A DNA stretch of 64,000 nt from Phymatolithon calcareum (GCA_977006965.1 OZ345356.1:2046001-2110000), one strand, 5' to 3'. Counted from the stretch's first letter, positions 22,369 through 32,210 are shown. Numbers and translations: made by a program. The notes: generated by a model from the sequence alone, not told the origin.

Positions 22369-23190
22369 AGCTGAGTCGATGATTTTCCTGGCTTGACTGA
22401 AAAGAGATATGGGCCTGTAGTTTGCTGCGACATGAGCTGGGCCTTTCTTCTATAAGGGAATCAGACTTGCTTGGCGCCATGCCCGAGGAAGACATTTGAG
22501 TCTCCCGCATGTTTCCCATAATGCTAGCAGTATTTCGAGCCCTGCTTCTTTGTTCGCGTTCAACATTTCAACCGCAATTCCGTCTGGACCTACCGCCTTC
22601 CCCTTCGGTGCTCTGTTGAATGCTCTTGCGATGTGCCGCTTCATTGCCCTATTGAGTGCAAACGTACGCAACAGCAGATTCCAGTCTTCTTCCTCCTTAC
22701 ACACACTTGAGATGTATGCTGAGAATTTGCTTGGGTGCACAAGATCCCCGAGAGCTTTGTTTGCTCCTTTCCTCCGGGATTTTGACTTCATGATCTTGGT
22801 TGTGGTGTTCGCCGCCTCGCTGGGCGCCATTTTCTAAACCTCCTGAAGATATCTTTCAAATTGGTAGCATTTGGCTTTTCTCACCTTCTTCTTTAACAGC
22901 ATTTTCACCTCTCGGATAGCTTCTTTGTCACTTTCGAGGCCTGTTCTCGTGTAAATCTTATAATGCCGAGTTCGTTTCTTGGCCAGATTGTCGAGCTCCT
23001 TGTTCCAAAAACGTTTAAACCTCGGGGGCCTCGGCTTAGACGATGTCCACGGCTCCATCAGCTTTTCCAGAAAAATATCATACCAGTCGTTCAACTCCCG
23101 TTTGTCAGTACAGGTACGCAGCTGCTCTATCATGCCCGGTACCCATTTCGACATTTCTTCCCTGGCCTTGGTTGTTCTTGTCATTTTTCC
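22369..23190 (-). mobile_element. NLR-1 LINE, 5' half of the split copy
   Basis: The minus strand encodes the linker before RT (MTRTTKAREEMSKWVPG, WNKELDNLAKKRTRHYKIY) and the first RT blocks (GKAVGPDGIAVEMLNANKEA, CLPRAWRQASLIPL, NYRPISL, ARKIIDSAL). TAG codons interrupt it at 22834-22836 and at about 22450, where the other copy has a Tyr codon. Joined to 13340-14444 across the TIR element it is one LINE. No endonuclease domain is present, so this copy is 5'-truncated near 23190. Confidence 0.8.
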
Positions 23191-23195
23191 CCTTC

Positions 23196-23490
23196 GAGAC
23201 CCCTCAGGGGACCAGAGGTGGGTTATGTAGACCACCGAACCGCGGAATACCCACTACCAAACTACTCGGACAGACTAAAGACAAATTTTCTTGGCTCTCG
23301 AAAAGCTACATCAAGTATCAACAGATGCGTTTTTAACTTTTAAATAAAACCCAATTTCTTCTTCTTCTACTGCTCAATAAATCCACTAAATTACGAACCT
23401 GGTCTGGAAGGAAAAGGTGCCCCAAATGTCAGCAGATACGTTCATAACTTTGAAATAAAAATCTACTTTCTTCTTCTTGTGGACGGTACT
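23196..23490 (+). mobile_element. Two tandem LINE tails (NLR-4 / NLR-8)
   Basis: Two successive plus-oriented NLR-4 termini occur, each with a diverged cagatgcgtt element and an actttcttcttctt tail (about 23320-23372 and 23415-23485). Between them lies the NLR-8 type end caataaatccactaaattac. The upstream part includes the NLR-4 UTR word ccagaggtgggtt. Confidence 0.6.
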
Positions 23491-23793
23491 CATATTTGAG
23501 ACCTTTAAAAATCTAACTTAGCTGCTTGTCACCCCAGTGCACGTGCCAACAAATCACACTTCAAATAATGAAGGGCACGCAATACGAATCGCTATTGCTT
23601 GTGCACGTTCTTGCTAACATTACGCGCCATTGTTCGCCAGGTAATATTTTGTCTTGGCCATGTGCAGTGCCGAGATCCCGATAAAATAAGAACAGCATGG
23701 TGCGCATTTGTAGTCGAGAAATCGCGCTACCTAAACGAAAGTAGGAAAGGAAGGAAGCCTTGTTCACAGAGCCGTACCGAGCAAAGTTGGAAA

Positions 23794-24354
23794 ATGGCTT
23801 CGGAGCCTCGTTTCGTGCTCTTTGTCGTGCTCATTCAGCTGATTTTCTTTTCTCCTACCAGTTCTATCCTGTCTGCTAGCATCGGCGACAAGGCTGCGCT
23901 ACGTACGCAACTGTCCTCTGGAGGGAAGATTTACGTCCCTGAAAAATCTGTCATTTGCGCTGGAATGCTTTTCGAGGGCGCCACCCACTGCTGCGGAAAC
24001 AAGGGGTATGACAATGAACATGCGCAGTGCTGTGAAAAAGTAATTTTTCAAGGGGCATCGGAATGTTGCGGAGCTGTTGCATACCAAACTGGGGTACAAG
24101 GATGTTGCGCTAATAAGTTGTACGACACAAGTGAGTACGACTGCTGTCATGGCGAGACTGTTGAGTTAACGTCAAGGTTTTCGCTATGCTGCGGAACAAG
24201 GAACTACAATCCAGAGACTGCGGTGTGTTGCAATGTGACAGTTTTCGAAGGAGCCACGGATTGCTGTGGTACTCAAGGATACAACAATCAAATCCAGAAG
24301 TGCTGCTCAGGGGTGCTTTACAATATATTTTCTTTGGATAGTAGTGCATGCTAG
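23794..24354 (+). CDS. Secreted galaxin-like di-cysteine repeat protein
   Basis: 186 residues from the first ATG of the frame; upstream codons in frame have no ATG. Residues 1-27 form a signal peptide (FVLFVVLIQLIFF core, small residues after). The mature part has nine Cys-Cys pairs at 66, 79, 91, 104, 117, 132, 145, 157 and 170, spaced 12-15 residues, in units such as FEGATHCCGNKGYD and YNPETAVCC. Alternating CCG-x-x-x-Y and x-CC-x patterns are the hallmark of galaxin, a coral skeletal-matrix protein, and of related extracellular proteins in other lineages. The regular pairs suggest a disulphide-stabilised extracellular or cell-wall protein. It lacks the acidic tracts of some biomineral proteins. 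The family call is by motif; a role in the wall or mineralisation is inference. A single unpaired Cys ends the chain. Confidence 0.75.
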   Translation: MASEPRFVLFVVLIQLIFFSPTSSILSASIGDKAALRTQLSSGGKIYVPEKSVICAGMLFEGATHCCGNKGYDNEHAQCCEKVIFQGASECCGAVAYQTGVQGCCANKLYDTSEYDCCHGETVELTSRFSLCCGTRNYNPETAVCCNVTVFEGATDCCGTQGYNNQIQKCCSGVLYNIFSLDSSAC

Positions 24355-24639
24355 TGGACATACCAGAAAGATCCTTCTTTAGCTTTAGTACTCTTATTAC
24401 GTTGCGTGCTGTTCTCCTGAACTCACCTTAGTGGCTACACTTAGGCATGTATCGTCCGCGAGGATGCCGCTTCGTGTCCAGGACGCGTCCTTCTATTTGA
24501 GATAGAAGGAGGGAGGACGGCATCTGAGAATGGCTCTTTGACTTCCCTCGTAAAGTCGATTACTATGAATCATGAATGGAAAGCGCTTTGGAAAGTGCGT
24601 GCTCCATCCTATTATGCAATATCTTCCATCGATAAGGGG

Positions 24640-24795
24640 CCGAAAGATAAGAGAGACGTTAGAAACACTATTGAGACTGCAAGGGAGATGCGTCTTGACC
24701 GCTGTGCTCTTTGTAGCTTCTCAAGTCTTCTCAAATCCGTGTAAACCTCGTTCGCGCCTTAGCCCGAGTTGGAAAAACCCTCCCCCGTAACACGA
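24640..24795 (-). mobile_element. NLR-2 3' UTR fragment, diverged
   Basis: Read on the minus strand this matches the NLR-2 3' region: ggagggtttttgcagct-like start and gcatctcccttgcagtctca-like end. It is older than the 29.5-kb and 63-kb copies and holds no coding part. Confidence 0.55.
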
Positions 24796-24829
24796 TTATT
24801 TCCCTTGGGGTTCAACTATGAACCTTAGT

Positions 24830-24990
24830 TGGTTTTGGTACCCCGCCAGATCTCGTTGCCTTCATTGTTTGAAAATCAGGTCAGAAACTTGCTATGTTTT
24901 CACGGCACTCGCAAAGTTGCCCCAAGCGCCTGCAGATGCGTTGGTAACTTTTTACTAAAAACTCCCAATTCATCTTCTTCTTACGTGCGA
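24830..24990 (+). mobile_element. NLR-4 3' terminus
   Basis: Contains gccccaagcgcctgcagatg, then ttggtaactttttactaaa, and a cttcttctt tail. The NLR-4 3' UTR is here in plus orientation and no coding part remains. Confidence 0.65.
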
Positions 24991-25095
24991 CTTGAGAATG
25001 ATCAAAGCGTCTCTTCCTCGACCAAACTCACTGTCTCCATTTCATAATGATAGGCATTACTGCTCTTTGTGAGAGAAAACCTGAAAACTGTAATG

Positions 25096-25392
25096 GATGG
25101 ATGGATTTCTGTTTAATTGAAGCTCCCTCAGTCAATTATCATTGCACCTGAGAGACTTTTCATTGCGCTACAATCCTTCGCTTACGTTTTCATTTTGATT
25201 TCGGACATTTTCTTTGGACGGTATCAACTGCCATTTCCAGCATCTCTTTTTGAATATCGGAAAGTCGTTGGTTGGGCATTAAGTTTGAGATAACTGTGAG
25301 AGCTTAATCGAGTTCGGAATCTTCGTTTCTTGCTTATTCTTGCCAGGGATATGGAAAGCGGTGAAATAACCAGTGCGTGCAAAGAAGCCTTG
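25096..25392 (-). mobile_element. 5'-truncated LINE NLR-3
   Basis: The 11-bp duplication aaactgtaatg (25085-25095, 25393-25403) brackets it. The 3' end (ATCC tail, here ggatggatgg on the plus strand) is at left. The minus strand matches the C-terminal end of the 53.7-54.6 kb ORF. Confidence 0.8.
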
Positions 25393-25451
25393 AAACTGTA
25401 ATGCAAACTACCAGGGGAATGTTAAGAGCGGGAGAAAAGCAAACCCGTTGT

Positions 25452-25908
25452 CATACCACTTTTCAGGAGCAATGATAAATGACAAAAGACTGGATTGGAT
25501 TTCTGTTTATTTGAAGCCACCTTGGTCAATTATCATTGCACCTGAGAGACTTTTCGTTGCGCTACAATCCTCTGCTTTCGCTCTCATTTAAGTAATTGAA
25601 TTCGGACATTTTATTTGGACAGTATCGACTGCCATTTCCAGCATCTCTTTCTGAATATTGGAAAGGATAAATGACAAAGAAGAAGAACAAAGGTTGATTT
25701 TTATATAAAAGTGACCAACGCATCTGCTGACGCTTGGGGCAACTTTCCTAGTGCCAAGAGGTTTTGGCTGGATTCTGTCTATGGAAGAGTTTCTCTTTTA
25801 GCTGGTGTAACACGATTCAGTGGACTACAAAAACCCACCTTTGGTCTGGATAAATGACAAAAGGAGCTTCAATTAAACAGAAATCCAATCCGATCCATAC
25901 CACTTTTC
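25452..25908. mobile_element. Nested cluster: NLR-3 tail holding an NLR-3 and an NLR-4 insert
   Basis: The outer duplication cataccacttttc (25452-25464, 25896-25908) brackets a plus-oriented NLR-3 tail only about 57 bp long. This tail is opened at gataaatgacaaa, which occurs three times (25474-25488, 25666-25680, 25849-25863, differing by one A). Between copies 1 and 2 is a minus-oriented NLR-3 (25490-25665). Between copies 2 and 3 is a minus-oriented NLR-4 end (25681-25848, with caacgcatctgctgacgctt). Three insertions are therefore recorded, two at one target site. Confidence 0.75.
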
Positions 25909-25909
25909 C

Positions 25910-27100
25910 AAGGCGAACACATATCGAGAACGTATGAAACAGAATAATGAAGGCGAAGATCATATCATAAAAATACCAGAGAAAAAACTGCAGGAACATT
26001 TGGAGCTGCAAATGTAGCGGCAGCTCTCGTTGCTCGACTCGTTTCTTCGGCAAGATACAACTGGAATTAAGAATGGTGGTGAAGTTTTGCCGATATTTTT
26101 TGATGGAATGATCTCCTCATAATTCGCTTTGCACAGCGCAAGACTTTTTTCAGAATGTTTGTTACTAAGTGCTATGACACGAAGTTTGCTTTTCTCCCCC
26201 TCTTCTTAATATTCCCCTGGAGAGACACAATTTTCAGCAAGCACCTCGCTTCCTTTTGCGACTCATTTTGGGCAATTGCTCCGTACCACACTACGTGAAC
26301 TGCTTCATGCACTTCATCATAGCCATTCAGATTGCTGAGTTCACAATAATATTGTCAACGCAGCTATAGGACAATGACATCTTTAGTTAGTGCGTCAGGT
26401 GACTGTGTTGCGTCGTTCAACTGTTAGCTGGTGTGATGCTCATTCCGCATATGCCTCGAACTGCTTCCACTCTAGTGAATGTGTTGCTTTCTGATTACTG
26501 TGGGTTATAGTTCTTTGCTATAGTCCCTATCATCCGTTTATATCCAATCGATCCGCTCTCATGATATAATCTACAATTCTTTGCTCTTGTTCTGGATAAG
26601 TACTCGTTCAGTTAGTCACCTGGGTAAAATTTGTTGAGGGGAACACTTAACAACTCGTCCCTGTCGTCAGTGTCCGTCCATGGCACTTAGAAACCACTGC
26701 ACGACAGATTACAGCTCTCTGCAGTATAGTTGTAAACGGAAACTTGTTTCTTTGTGCTACGATCTCAAATATGCGCTGTTATTCTTGAATGATATTCTGT
26801 ATCTTTTCTGTCGCAAAACGGCAATGAACAGTTCAGAACAAAGAGAGTTTATTACCTTTCGCGCGCTCAGCGTTGTAGAACCTCGCAAAGGTCCACGTGC
26901 TGATCAAGAATGTCGACAAAGTTTCTTTTTTGTCCGTATACCTTGATTCAGTGGACTACAAAACCCCACCTCTGGTCTCCTACGGCGAGGGCAAGGATGA
27001 GCACTTGGCACAGACACAGAGGGACGTTCGATACATCGAAGGGCACGAACTATTGAACGTCCCAGCCAAGATGGCCGTGGACGGATTGGTCACTCACAAG
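25910..27100. other. No recognised gene
   Basis: An 88-codon ATG frame (26680-26946) and a frame without ATG (26897-27115) look weakly coding but match nothing I know. A piece of NLR-4 UTR (cagtggactacaaaacccc) lies at 26949-26968. Confidence 0.35.
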
Positions 27101-27101
27101 G

Positions 27102-27550
27102 ATGAGAAACTGTGAATCTAACGGGCATGGAGCGAGACATAGAAGGCCAAAAATGAAGAATCGCAGTGAATACGAACGAGAAGCAATACTCCGTAATCCA
27201 AATCAAGTTGAGAAAACAAAGACTTTGGGCAGTCATGTGGTTTTTCGGCCGCTTTCCCCGCGAAACCCCTCGTGGTATGTCTACAACTGCGACGAACTAG
27301 CGGAGATGCTGCTAGAAATCCTTCAATTCAACCTAGCAAAACCGAAGATGGATGACAGAGCAGATGCGGAAGTGAAGCAGGCCATGGACGAATTAAAGAT
27401 ACTACAAATTGAGGCGAAAGAAGAGATGATGGTGTGGTGATGGAGGCGATAGGTTGCTGTCTTCCCCGTAAGGGTTGCAGCGCAATTGGAAGCTGCTCTG
27501 GTGTTGTCGTGCGCCAGCCTTTAGGGCATCAAAAATAAAAGCATAACAGG
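27102..27550 (+). mobile_element. Possible LINE C-terminal fragment
   Basis: The frame 27102-27440 gives LAEMLLEILQFNLAKPK and VKQAMDELKILQIEAKEEMM. The neighbouring frame at 27237-27270 reads FFGRFP then MSTT. Joined by a frameshift these parallel the FGRFPPLSTT...ETEKALDK tail of the 62-63 kb LINE. About 110 bp of non-coding sequence follows. Similarity is by eye. Confidence 0.4.
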
Positions 27551-27551
27551 G

Positions 27552-27613
27552 GATATTTGATGATTTTATTTTGAGAGCTCCCAAAGCCTCACCTTGGAGT
27601 AACGGGGCAGTAA
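27552..27613 (-). mobile_element. Minimal NLR-1 3' tail (about 60 bp)
   Basis: gggatatttgatgattttat followed by agagctcccaaagcctcacc and ttggagtaacggggcag is the extreme NLR-1 3' UTR. It is flanked by imperfect aaaa[a/g]cataa repeats. It is an example of extreme 5' truncation. Confidence 0.7.
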
Positions 27614-27619
27614 AAACAT

Positions 27620-28880
27620 AAAATTTCCCCCACTGTAACCATGGACATAAAGAATATGATGCGAGGAGGAAAATAGACCATCGAAGTGCTGGATGCCTTA
27701 CAATACGACTCACAGGCCTCGGGAATTGTCATGTCTAATCATTTTCCAAAGATATACGTTATCGATTATCTTGTCGGACAAGCTTCTATTACTTGTGCAC
27801 AGAGAGTATATTGAAAAAATAGATATCTAAATGTCCGATAGGAGCAACCTCAATGGACAAATGGGCGTTCGTCGAGTAAATCGTATTGGAAAAGTCTAAT
27901 ATCTCTATCCTACACACTGATAATATTTATAGGCTTCCCATGGAATACATTTACCGAGTTTTTTCGCACACTGCACTATAGCTCGATACATTATCGTCCG
28001 ATAGAATTGATCCTACCTCTCATTAGTATCAAAGGGCACGATGACTCATGGATCAACCTACTTCTTTCGAGAGGAAGCACTCCAACGAGCGAGCAACGGA
28101 AGGTCTCGGATTCAGTTTTCTCACTGCTTCTTTTTCTTCTTATCCCTGCGACATTTATCAGTCCTATCCTACAGAACGAACATCCAAGCGGAGCCCACAA
28201 AGTTGCATCCTCGAATAAATTCAGTTCAACGTGACTTTCCACCTCGACGAGATCGCTGAGGCTCATTGCCTGCTATTGGAGAAAGGGGTGACCCTGACTA
28301 TGTCACTGGATGCCAGCGTGGGATCTGACACAAATTCTTGGCGCCAGATAGGACTCCAAAAGGCAATCGGAGTTCGAAAAGCACAATGAATAAATTCATC
28401 TCTTTTACCTTCTCCACTTCAAGTCCCGGTTACAGATATTTGGCACTTTCTACGCAAAAGATGTCATGGGGCGCCTGCATACTCACCATTGGAACCAAAT
28501 AGTTTTTAAAGGTCTGATTGGGAAACAGCGAGAAATTGAAGTGCTGTGCTTGGTGGCTACAGACAAACGAGGAAAGAGGATAAAGAATTTATTAGCAAGA
28601 CTCTTTGCAGCGCTAGGAACGTCCTCTGGGGTCGACTCCCCTGCTATAGCGAGAACATTGCATTACATGTTAGTCTCTATCCAGATTGCATTACTGCTAT
28701 TCCAAAATGTTTTTTGCTCAGAGAGCTATGATCAAATTTAGGCACAACCATTCTTAGAATTTATAGGAGCACCCCACATAGCGTACTCAAAACGGATATA
28801 AATATGCCTGATACCAGCTCCAGACAAGAGTATCTGGAAGAAAAGCAACTGCAGCAAGCACTTCATCTCCCTTAGAATCG
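27620..28880. other. No recognised gene
   Basis: Frames of 60-90 codons occur on both strands around 27990-28270 and 28466-28741. They overlap one another, carry no known motif, and are not supported. Confidence 0.4.
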
Positions 28881-29206
28881 ATGACTGGAAAGAGGCTGTT
28901 CTTCGGAAATCTTTTCTGGGCCACCAAAGGCCAGGATTTGGTCGAAGGCTTCGATAAAGATCACACGGGAATCGTCGAAGTCGCAAAAGTAATTTTGATC
29001 GCGCTTCAACTAGGTCACATGGATTCGGCTTTGTGGAGTTCAAGACCGTTGAGGCTGCGAATGAGGCATTATAAAAAATGAACAATCAGGAAATCGACGG
29101 GAGGCCAAATCGAGTCGACGTTGCTGACAATCCGACTAGCGAAGAAGATTCTGTGAACGGAAACAAACAGCGTTGGAAAGGACTTCCGGGCAATGGCGGG
29201 ATGTAG
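28881..29206 (+). pseudogene. RRM-type RNA-binding protein pseudogene
   Basis: The ATG at 28881 begins KRLFFGNLFWATKGQDL, an RNP2 motif at the usual position. A one-base shift around 28991-28998 moves the frame, after which RNP1 follows as HGFGFVEF (about 29018-29041), then TVEAANEAL. A TAA stop (29072-29074) interrupts and the frame continues KMNNQEIDGRPNRVDVAD, the usual last strand of an RRM, ending at TAG 29206. This is a complete single RRM domain of about 80 residues with a short polar tail. Such proteins bind single-stranded RNA in splicing, stability or chloroplast RNA metabolism. With a frameshift and a stop this copy is dead. No poly(A) tract or target duplication was found, so retrocopy versus decayed gene is open. 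Confidence 0.8.
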
Positions 29207-29267
29207 CTTCGTTTTGTCGTTTTTCATTCTATTTGTATATTTTGTCTTCACATGATGTTTTTTTATT

Positions 29268-29328
29268 GGAGTTTATTTAAAAGCCTCACAGTTTTACGAA
29301 TATACGGGCAAGGCTTCCTCAGTTGCTA
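29268..29328 (-). mobile_element. NLR-5 3' tail
   Basis: On the plus strand ttaaaagcctcacag, then acgaatatacgggcaaggct, then tcctcagttgctacc. It is the reverse complement of the NLR-5 end at 62264-62338 and abuts the target duplication of the next LINE. Confidence 0.65.
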
Positions 29329-29475
29329 CCTTCCAGTGTGTGAGGCGGTAGGTCCAGACGGAATTGCGGTCGAAATGTTGCACGCGAACAAAGAAGCGGG
29401 GCTCGAAATAATGCTAGCATTATGGGAAACATGCGGGAGACTCAAATGTCTTCCTCGGGCATGGCGCCAAGCAAC

Positions 29476-29773
29476 CCATTCCGAACTTGCAAGATAAGGT
29501 TCGACAGGTCGTCTTTTATGACGACATGGAATAGACCAAGACAAAATAGAACGGCGACGCTGAGATTCACGCGAACAGGACAAGTGGACTCTAAGCTTTT
29601 CCCTCCATGGAGGAGGGTTTTTGCAGCTAGGGCTACGACGATAGCAACGAGCTTTTGCGGGCTTTAACAGAGTAACGGAGCTACCAAGGTAGTAGCATCT
29701 GAAACGCATCTCCCTTACAGTCTTAAGAGTGTTTCTGAGGGCGTTTAATAAATTCAAAATTCAAAAAAAAAAA
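29476..29773 (+). mobile_element. NLR-2 LINE fragment inside NLR-1
   Basis: The 15-bp duplication atggcgccaagcaac (29461-29475 and 29774-29788) brackets it. It starts in the last codons of the NLR-2 ORF (TTTTATGACGACATGGAATAG), carries the NLR-2 3' UTR with an inverted repeat in ccctccatggagggag-like sequence, and ends in aaattcaaaaaaaaaaa. It is almost identical to 63150-63413. Confidence 0.92.
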
Positions 29774-29774
29774 A

Positions 29775-31361
29775 TGGCGCCAAGCAACTCTGATTCCCTT
29801 ATACAAGAAAGGCCCAGCTCATGTAGCAGCAAACTACAGGCCCATATCTCTTTTAAGTCAAGCCAGGAAAATCATCGACTCAGCTCTAGATGCATACATA
29901 CGCGAGAACTATCGCTTCAATAAGGTTCAGCTGGGTTTTCGGAAAGACAGAAGCACTTATCTCGCTATACTCCGGGCAAAAAGTTCAATGAAAAAGGGCC
30001 ATCCGTTCATGGCAGTTCTTGACCTATCCGCAGCATACGATAGTGTGCCCAGGGATATCCTCATGAAGAGGCTGAAGGAGAAACTTCCCCAAGAGATAGC
30101 AAGGATGGTTGCGTACCTGTTAAAACCATCGTGGGTCACATCAGCTGGAGACGAGACAGAAACGTGGTGTATCATCGACCGAGGAGTACCTCAAGGTTCC
30201 CCGCTTAGTCCATGCCTATACAATATATTCATGGACACATTCGCAGAAGCCGTCTCCAAGACAGACAGGAACGTTTCAGAAAGTCCTGTGCAATTGTTCG
30301 CAGATGATGTTCAGCTTCAAGCGAAGACAGGACGAGGAATGCAGAAACTTCTTGATATAGCGACCAGTTGGGCAAGCGAAAATGGCATGAGATGGAAGAC
30401 AAAACCAGGAAAAAGCGAAGTTCTTAAGTACAAAGGACTTCAGAAGCACACGTTTTACTTGGCAGGACGAGAACTATATCAAGCCTGGAGACTCTCGTAT
30501 CTTGGGGTAAGCATGAATAACAAGGGTGTTACGGATGACACGGCCATAGCAAGAGTTCGAAATGCTGCAGGATGCATACATAAGCTGCGGGAGCTTGGAG
30601 TGAATGTTCGAGGATTCAAACCGGAGACATGCATCAGGATCTTTAAGTCGCTAATTATCCCGAAATGGGAGTATGCGTTACACGTTACTCCAATGACAAA
30701 TCGATTGCTCTCGGCAATCGAGTCGGCAGAGGGCTTGTTCTACAAAAATGTTTTCGGAAAGTATGCCGAACACCGCCGGGACCGAATGCGAGTTCTGTGC
30801 CGACTGGGACCACCAAAGATGAGGAGACGTCATCAAGCAGAAAGGTTTGCATTAAGCCTGGTAAGGCACAAAAAGCGCCTTGAAGAAACAGAAGAGTACG
30901 TTGGAAGAGATGAGGACGTAAAGGAAGCAATGAAGGATATTGAATATCTCAAGATGTATGAAGACTTGCGACAAGCCCTTCAGAAATCCCAGGAGGGATC
31001 TGTCACGAAGAAGACGAGGAGAGAAGAAACAATTAAGGTATGGGAAAAGGAAGAAGAAGGCAGGTCAATGAAGATTCCTATTGAAGGCAAGCTACCAGGG
31101 ATCCTTTACATAGGAGAAAGAACAACACGTTTAAGGTGCCTAAGGTTGACATTCAACCGAGCACCCCTTTGGAGGAAATCAGTGTTGGGTGCGTACTGTG
31201 GGATTACCGCGGTGGTCGAACTAGTCGCCTTACAACGTACTCTAGCGTCATCGAAGATGAGTACAGAAATTGAGTTTGAGTGCAAGAGACTTACCGGAGC
31301 TCTTGTTGGGAGAGAATTACGAATCAAGAACGTTTTGAGCAGCCAGATGACTATAGCGTAG
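29775..31361 (+). CDS. LINE reverse transcriptase, C-terminal 528 residues (5' truncated)
   Basis: The frame is open from the TGG at 29775 to the TAG at 31361; the first ATG is at 29988. RT blocks are LIPLYKKGPAHVAANYRPIS, QLGFRKDRSTYLAILRAKS, VLDLSAAYDSVPRDILMKRL, GVPQGSPLSPCLYNIFMD and the active site LFADDVQLQAK. Then come YLGVSMNNKGV (thumb) and IFKSLIIPKWEYALHVTPM. The C-terminal third contains EGLFYKNVFGKYAEHRRDR, the LRQALQKSQEGSVTKKTR helix and FNRAPLWRKSVLGAY. The enzyme would copy LINE RNA at a nicked target. It lacks the endonuclease and N-terminal RT part because of truncation, so expression is unlikely. No Cys/His knuckle is visible at the C-terminus. Confidence 0.85.
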   Translation, partial: WRQATLIPLYKKGPAHVAANYRPISLLSQARKIIDSALDAYIRENYRFNKVQLGFRKDRSTYLAILRAKSSMKKGHPFMAVLDLSAAYDSVPRDILMKRLKEKLPQEIARMVAYLLKPSWVTSAGDETETWCIIDRGVPQGSPLSPCLYNIFMDTFAEAVSKTDRNVSESPVQLFADDVQLQAKTGRGMQKLLDIATSWASENGMRWKTKPGKSEVLKYKGLQKHTFYLAGRELYQAWRLSYLGVSMNNKGVTDDTAIARVRNAAGCIHKLRELGVNVRGFKPETCIRIFKSLIIPKWEYALHVTPMTNRLLSAIESAEGLFYKNVFGKYAEHRRDRMRVLCRLGPPKMRRRHQAERFALSLVRHKKRLEETEEYVGRDEDVKEAMKDIEYLKMYEDLRQALQKSQEGSVTKKTRREETIKVWEKEEEGRSMKIPIEGKLPGILYIGERTTRLRCLRLTFNRAPLWRKSVLGAYCGITAVVELVALQRTLASSKMSTEIEFECKRLTGALVGRELRIKNVLSSQMTIA

Positions 31362-31669
31362 AGATTATGCAAGAGCTGCCCCGTTACTCCAAGGTGAGGC
31401 TTTGGGAGCTCTCAAAAATAAAATCATCAAATATCCCCTTCCAGTGTGTAGACTAAGTCAGTATTTCTTGCCGTACTATAGTCGTGCATCATCTTCCCAG
31501 ACGATGCTATTCTCTTCCAGGAACATCGGATTCCGTGGAGGTCTTCCTTTGAACGATTACGCTCCTCAATTGAATAAACCCGCTAAAAATACCCGTAAGA
31601 GATTTGTTCTGAGACATCCCCCCAATGATCTCGGGGAGTACCCTTGTCCCATATGCGCAGCATCAAGGG

Positions 31670-32210
31670 GATATTTGATGATTTTATTTTTGACAGCTCC
31701 CAAAGCCTCACCTTCGAGTAACGGGGCAGCTCTTGCATAATCTCTACGATAAAGTCATCTGGCTGCTCAAAACGTTCTTGATTCGTAATTCTCTCCCAAC
31801 AAGAGCTCCTGTGAGTCTCTTGCACTCAAACTCAATTTCTGTACTCATCTTCGGTGACGCTAGAGTACGTTGTAAGGCGACTAGTTCGATCACCGCGGTA
31901 ATCCCACCGTAAGCACCCAACACTGATTTCCTCCAAAGGGGTGCTCGGTTGAATGTCAACCTTAGGCAACTTAGACGTGTGGTTCTTTCTCCTATGTAAA
32001 GGATCCCTGGTAGCTTGCCTTCAATAGGAATCTTCATTGATCTGCCTTCTTCTTCCTTTTCCCATACCTTAATTGTTTCTTCTCTCCTCCTCTTCTTCGT
32101 GACAGATCCCTCCTCGGCTTTCTGAAGGGCTTGTCGCAAGTCTTCAAATATCTTGAGATATTCAATATCCTTCATTGCTTCCTTTACGTCCTCATCTCTT
32201 CAAACGTACT
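31670..32210 (-). mobile_element. 5'-truncated NLR-1 LINE
   Basis: A minus-strand copy of the NLR-1 3' end with an open 143-codon C-terminal frame (31744-32175) nearly identical to the 31-kb one (AEEGSVTKKRRREETIKV, ending SSQMTLS). It starts at cgtact near 32210. A clear long target duplication was not found; only tcaagg is shared. With the 29.3-31.4 kb copy it forms a tail-to-tail inverted pair about 230 bp apart. Confidence 0.8.

Larger units (their letters stand above)
29342..31436 (+). mobile_element. 5'-truncated NLR-1 LINE with intact RT frame
   Basis: Bounded by the 13-bp duplication ccttccagtgtgt (29329-29341, 31437-31449). It begins inside the RT lead-in (AVGPDGIAVEMLHANKEA) and ends with the NLR-1 3' UTR gggagctctcaaaaataaaa. 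A 298-bp NLR-2 copy plus its duplication splits it at 29476-29788. No endonuclease or ORF1 is present, so it cannot move by itself. The last 612 bp are essentially identical to the copy at 60088-60699, so the family was active recently. Confidence 0.9.

Noticed and set aside
23599-23793. 65-codon N-terminal extension of the galaxin-like protein
   Set aside because: Contains no ATG, and the signal peptide directly follows the ATG at 23794.
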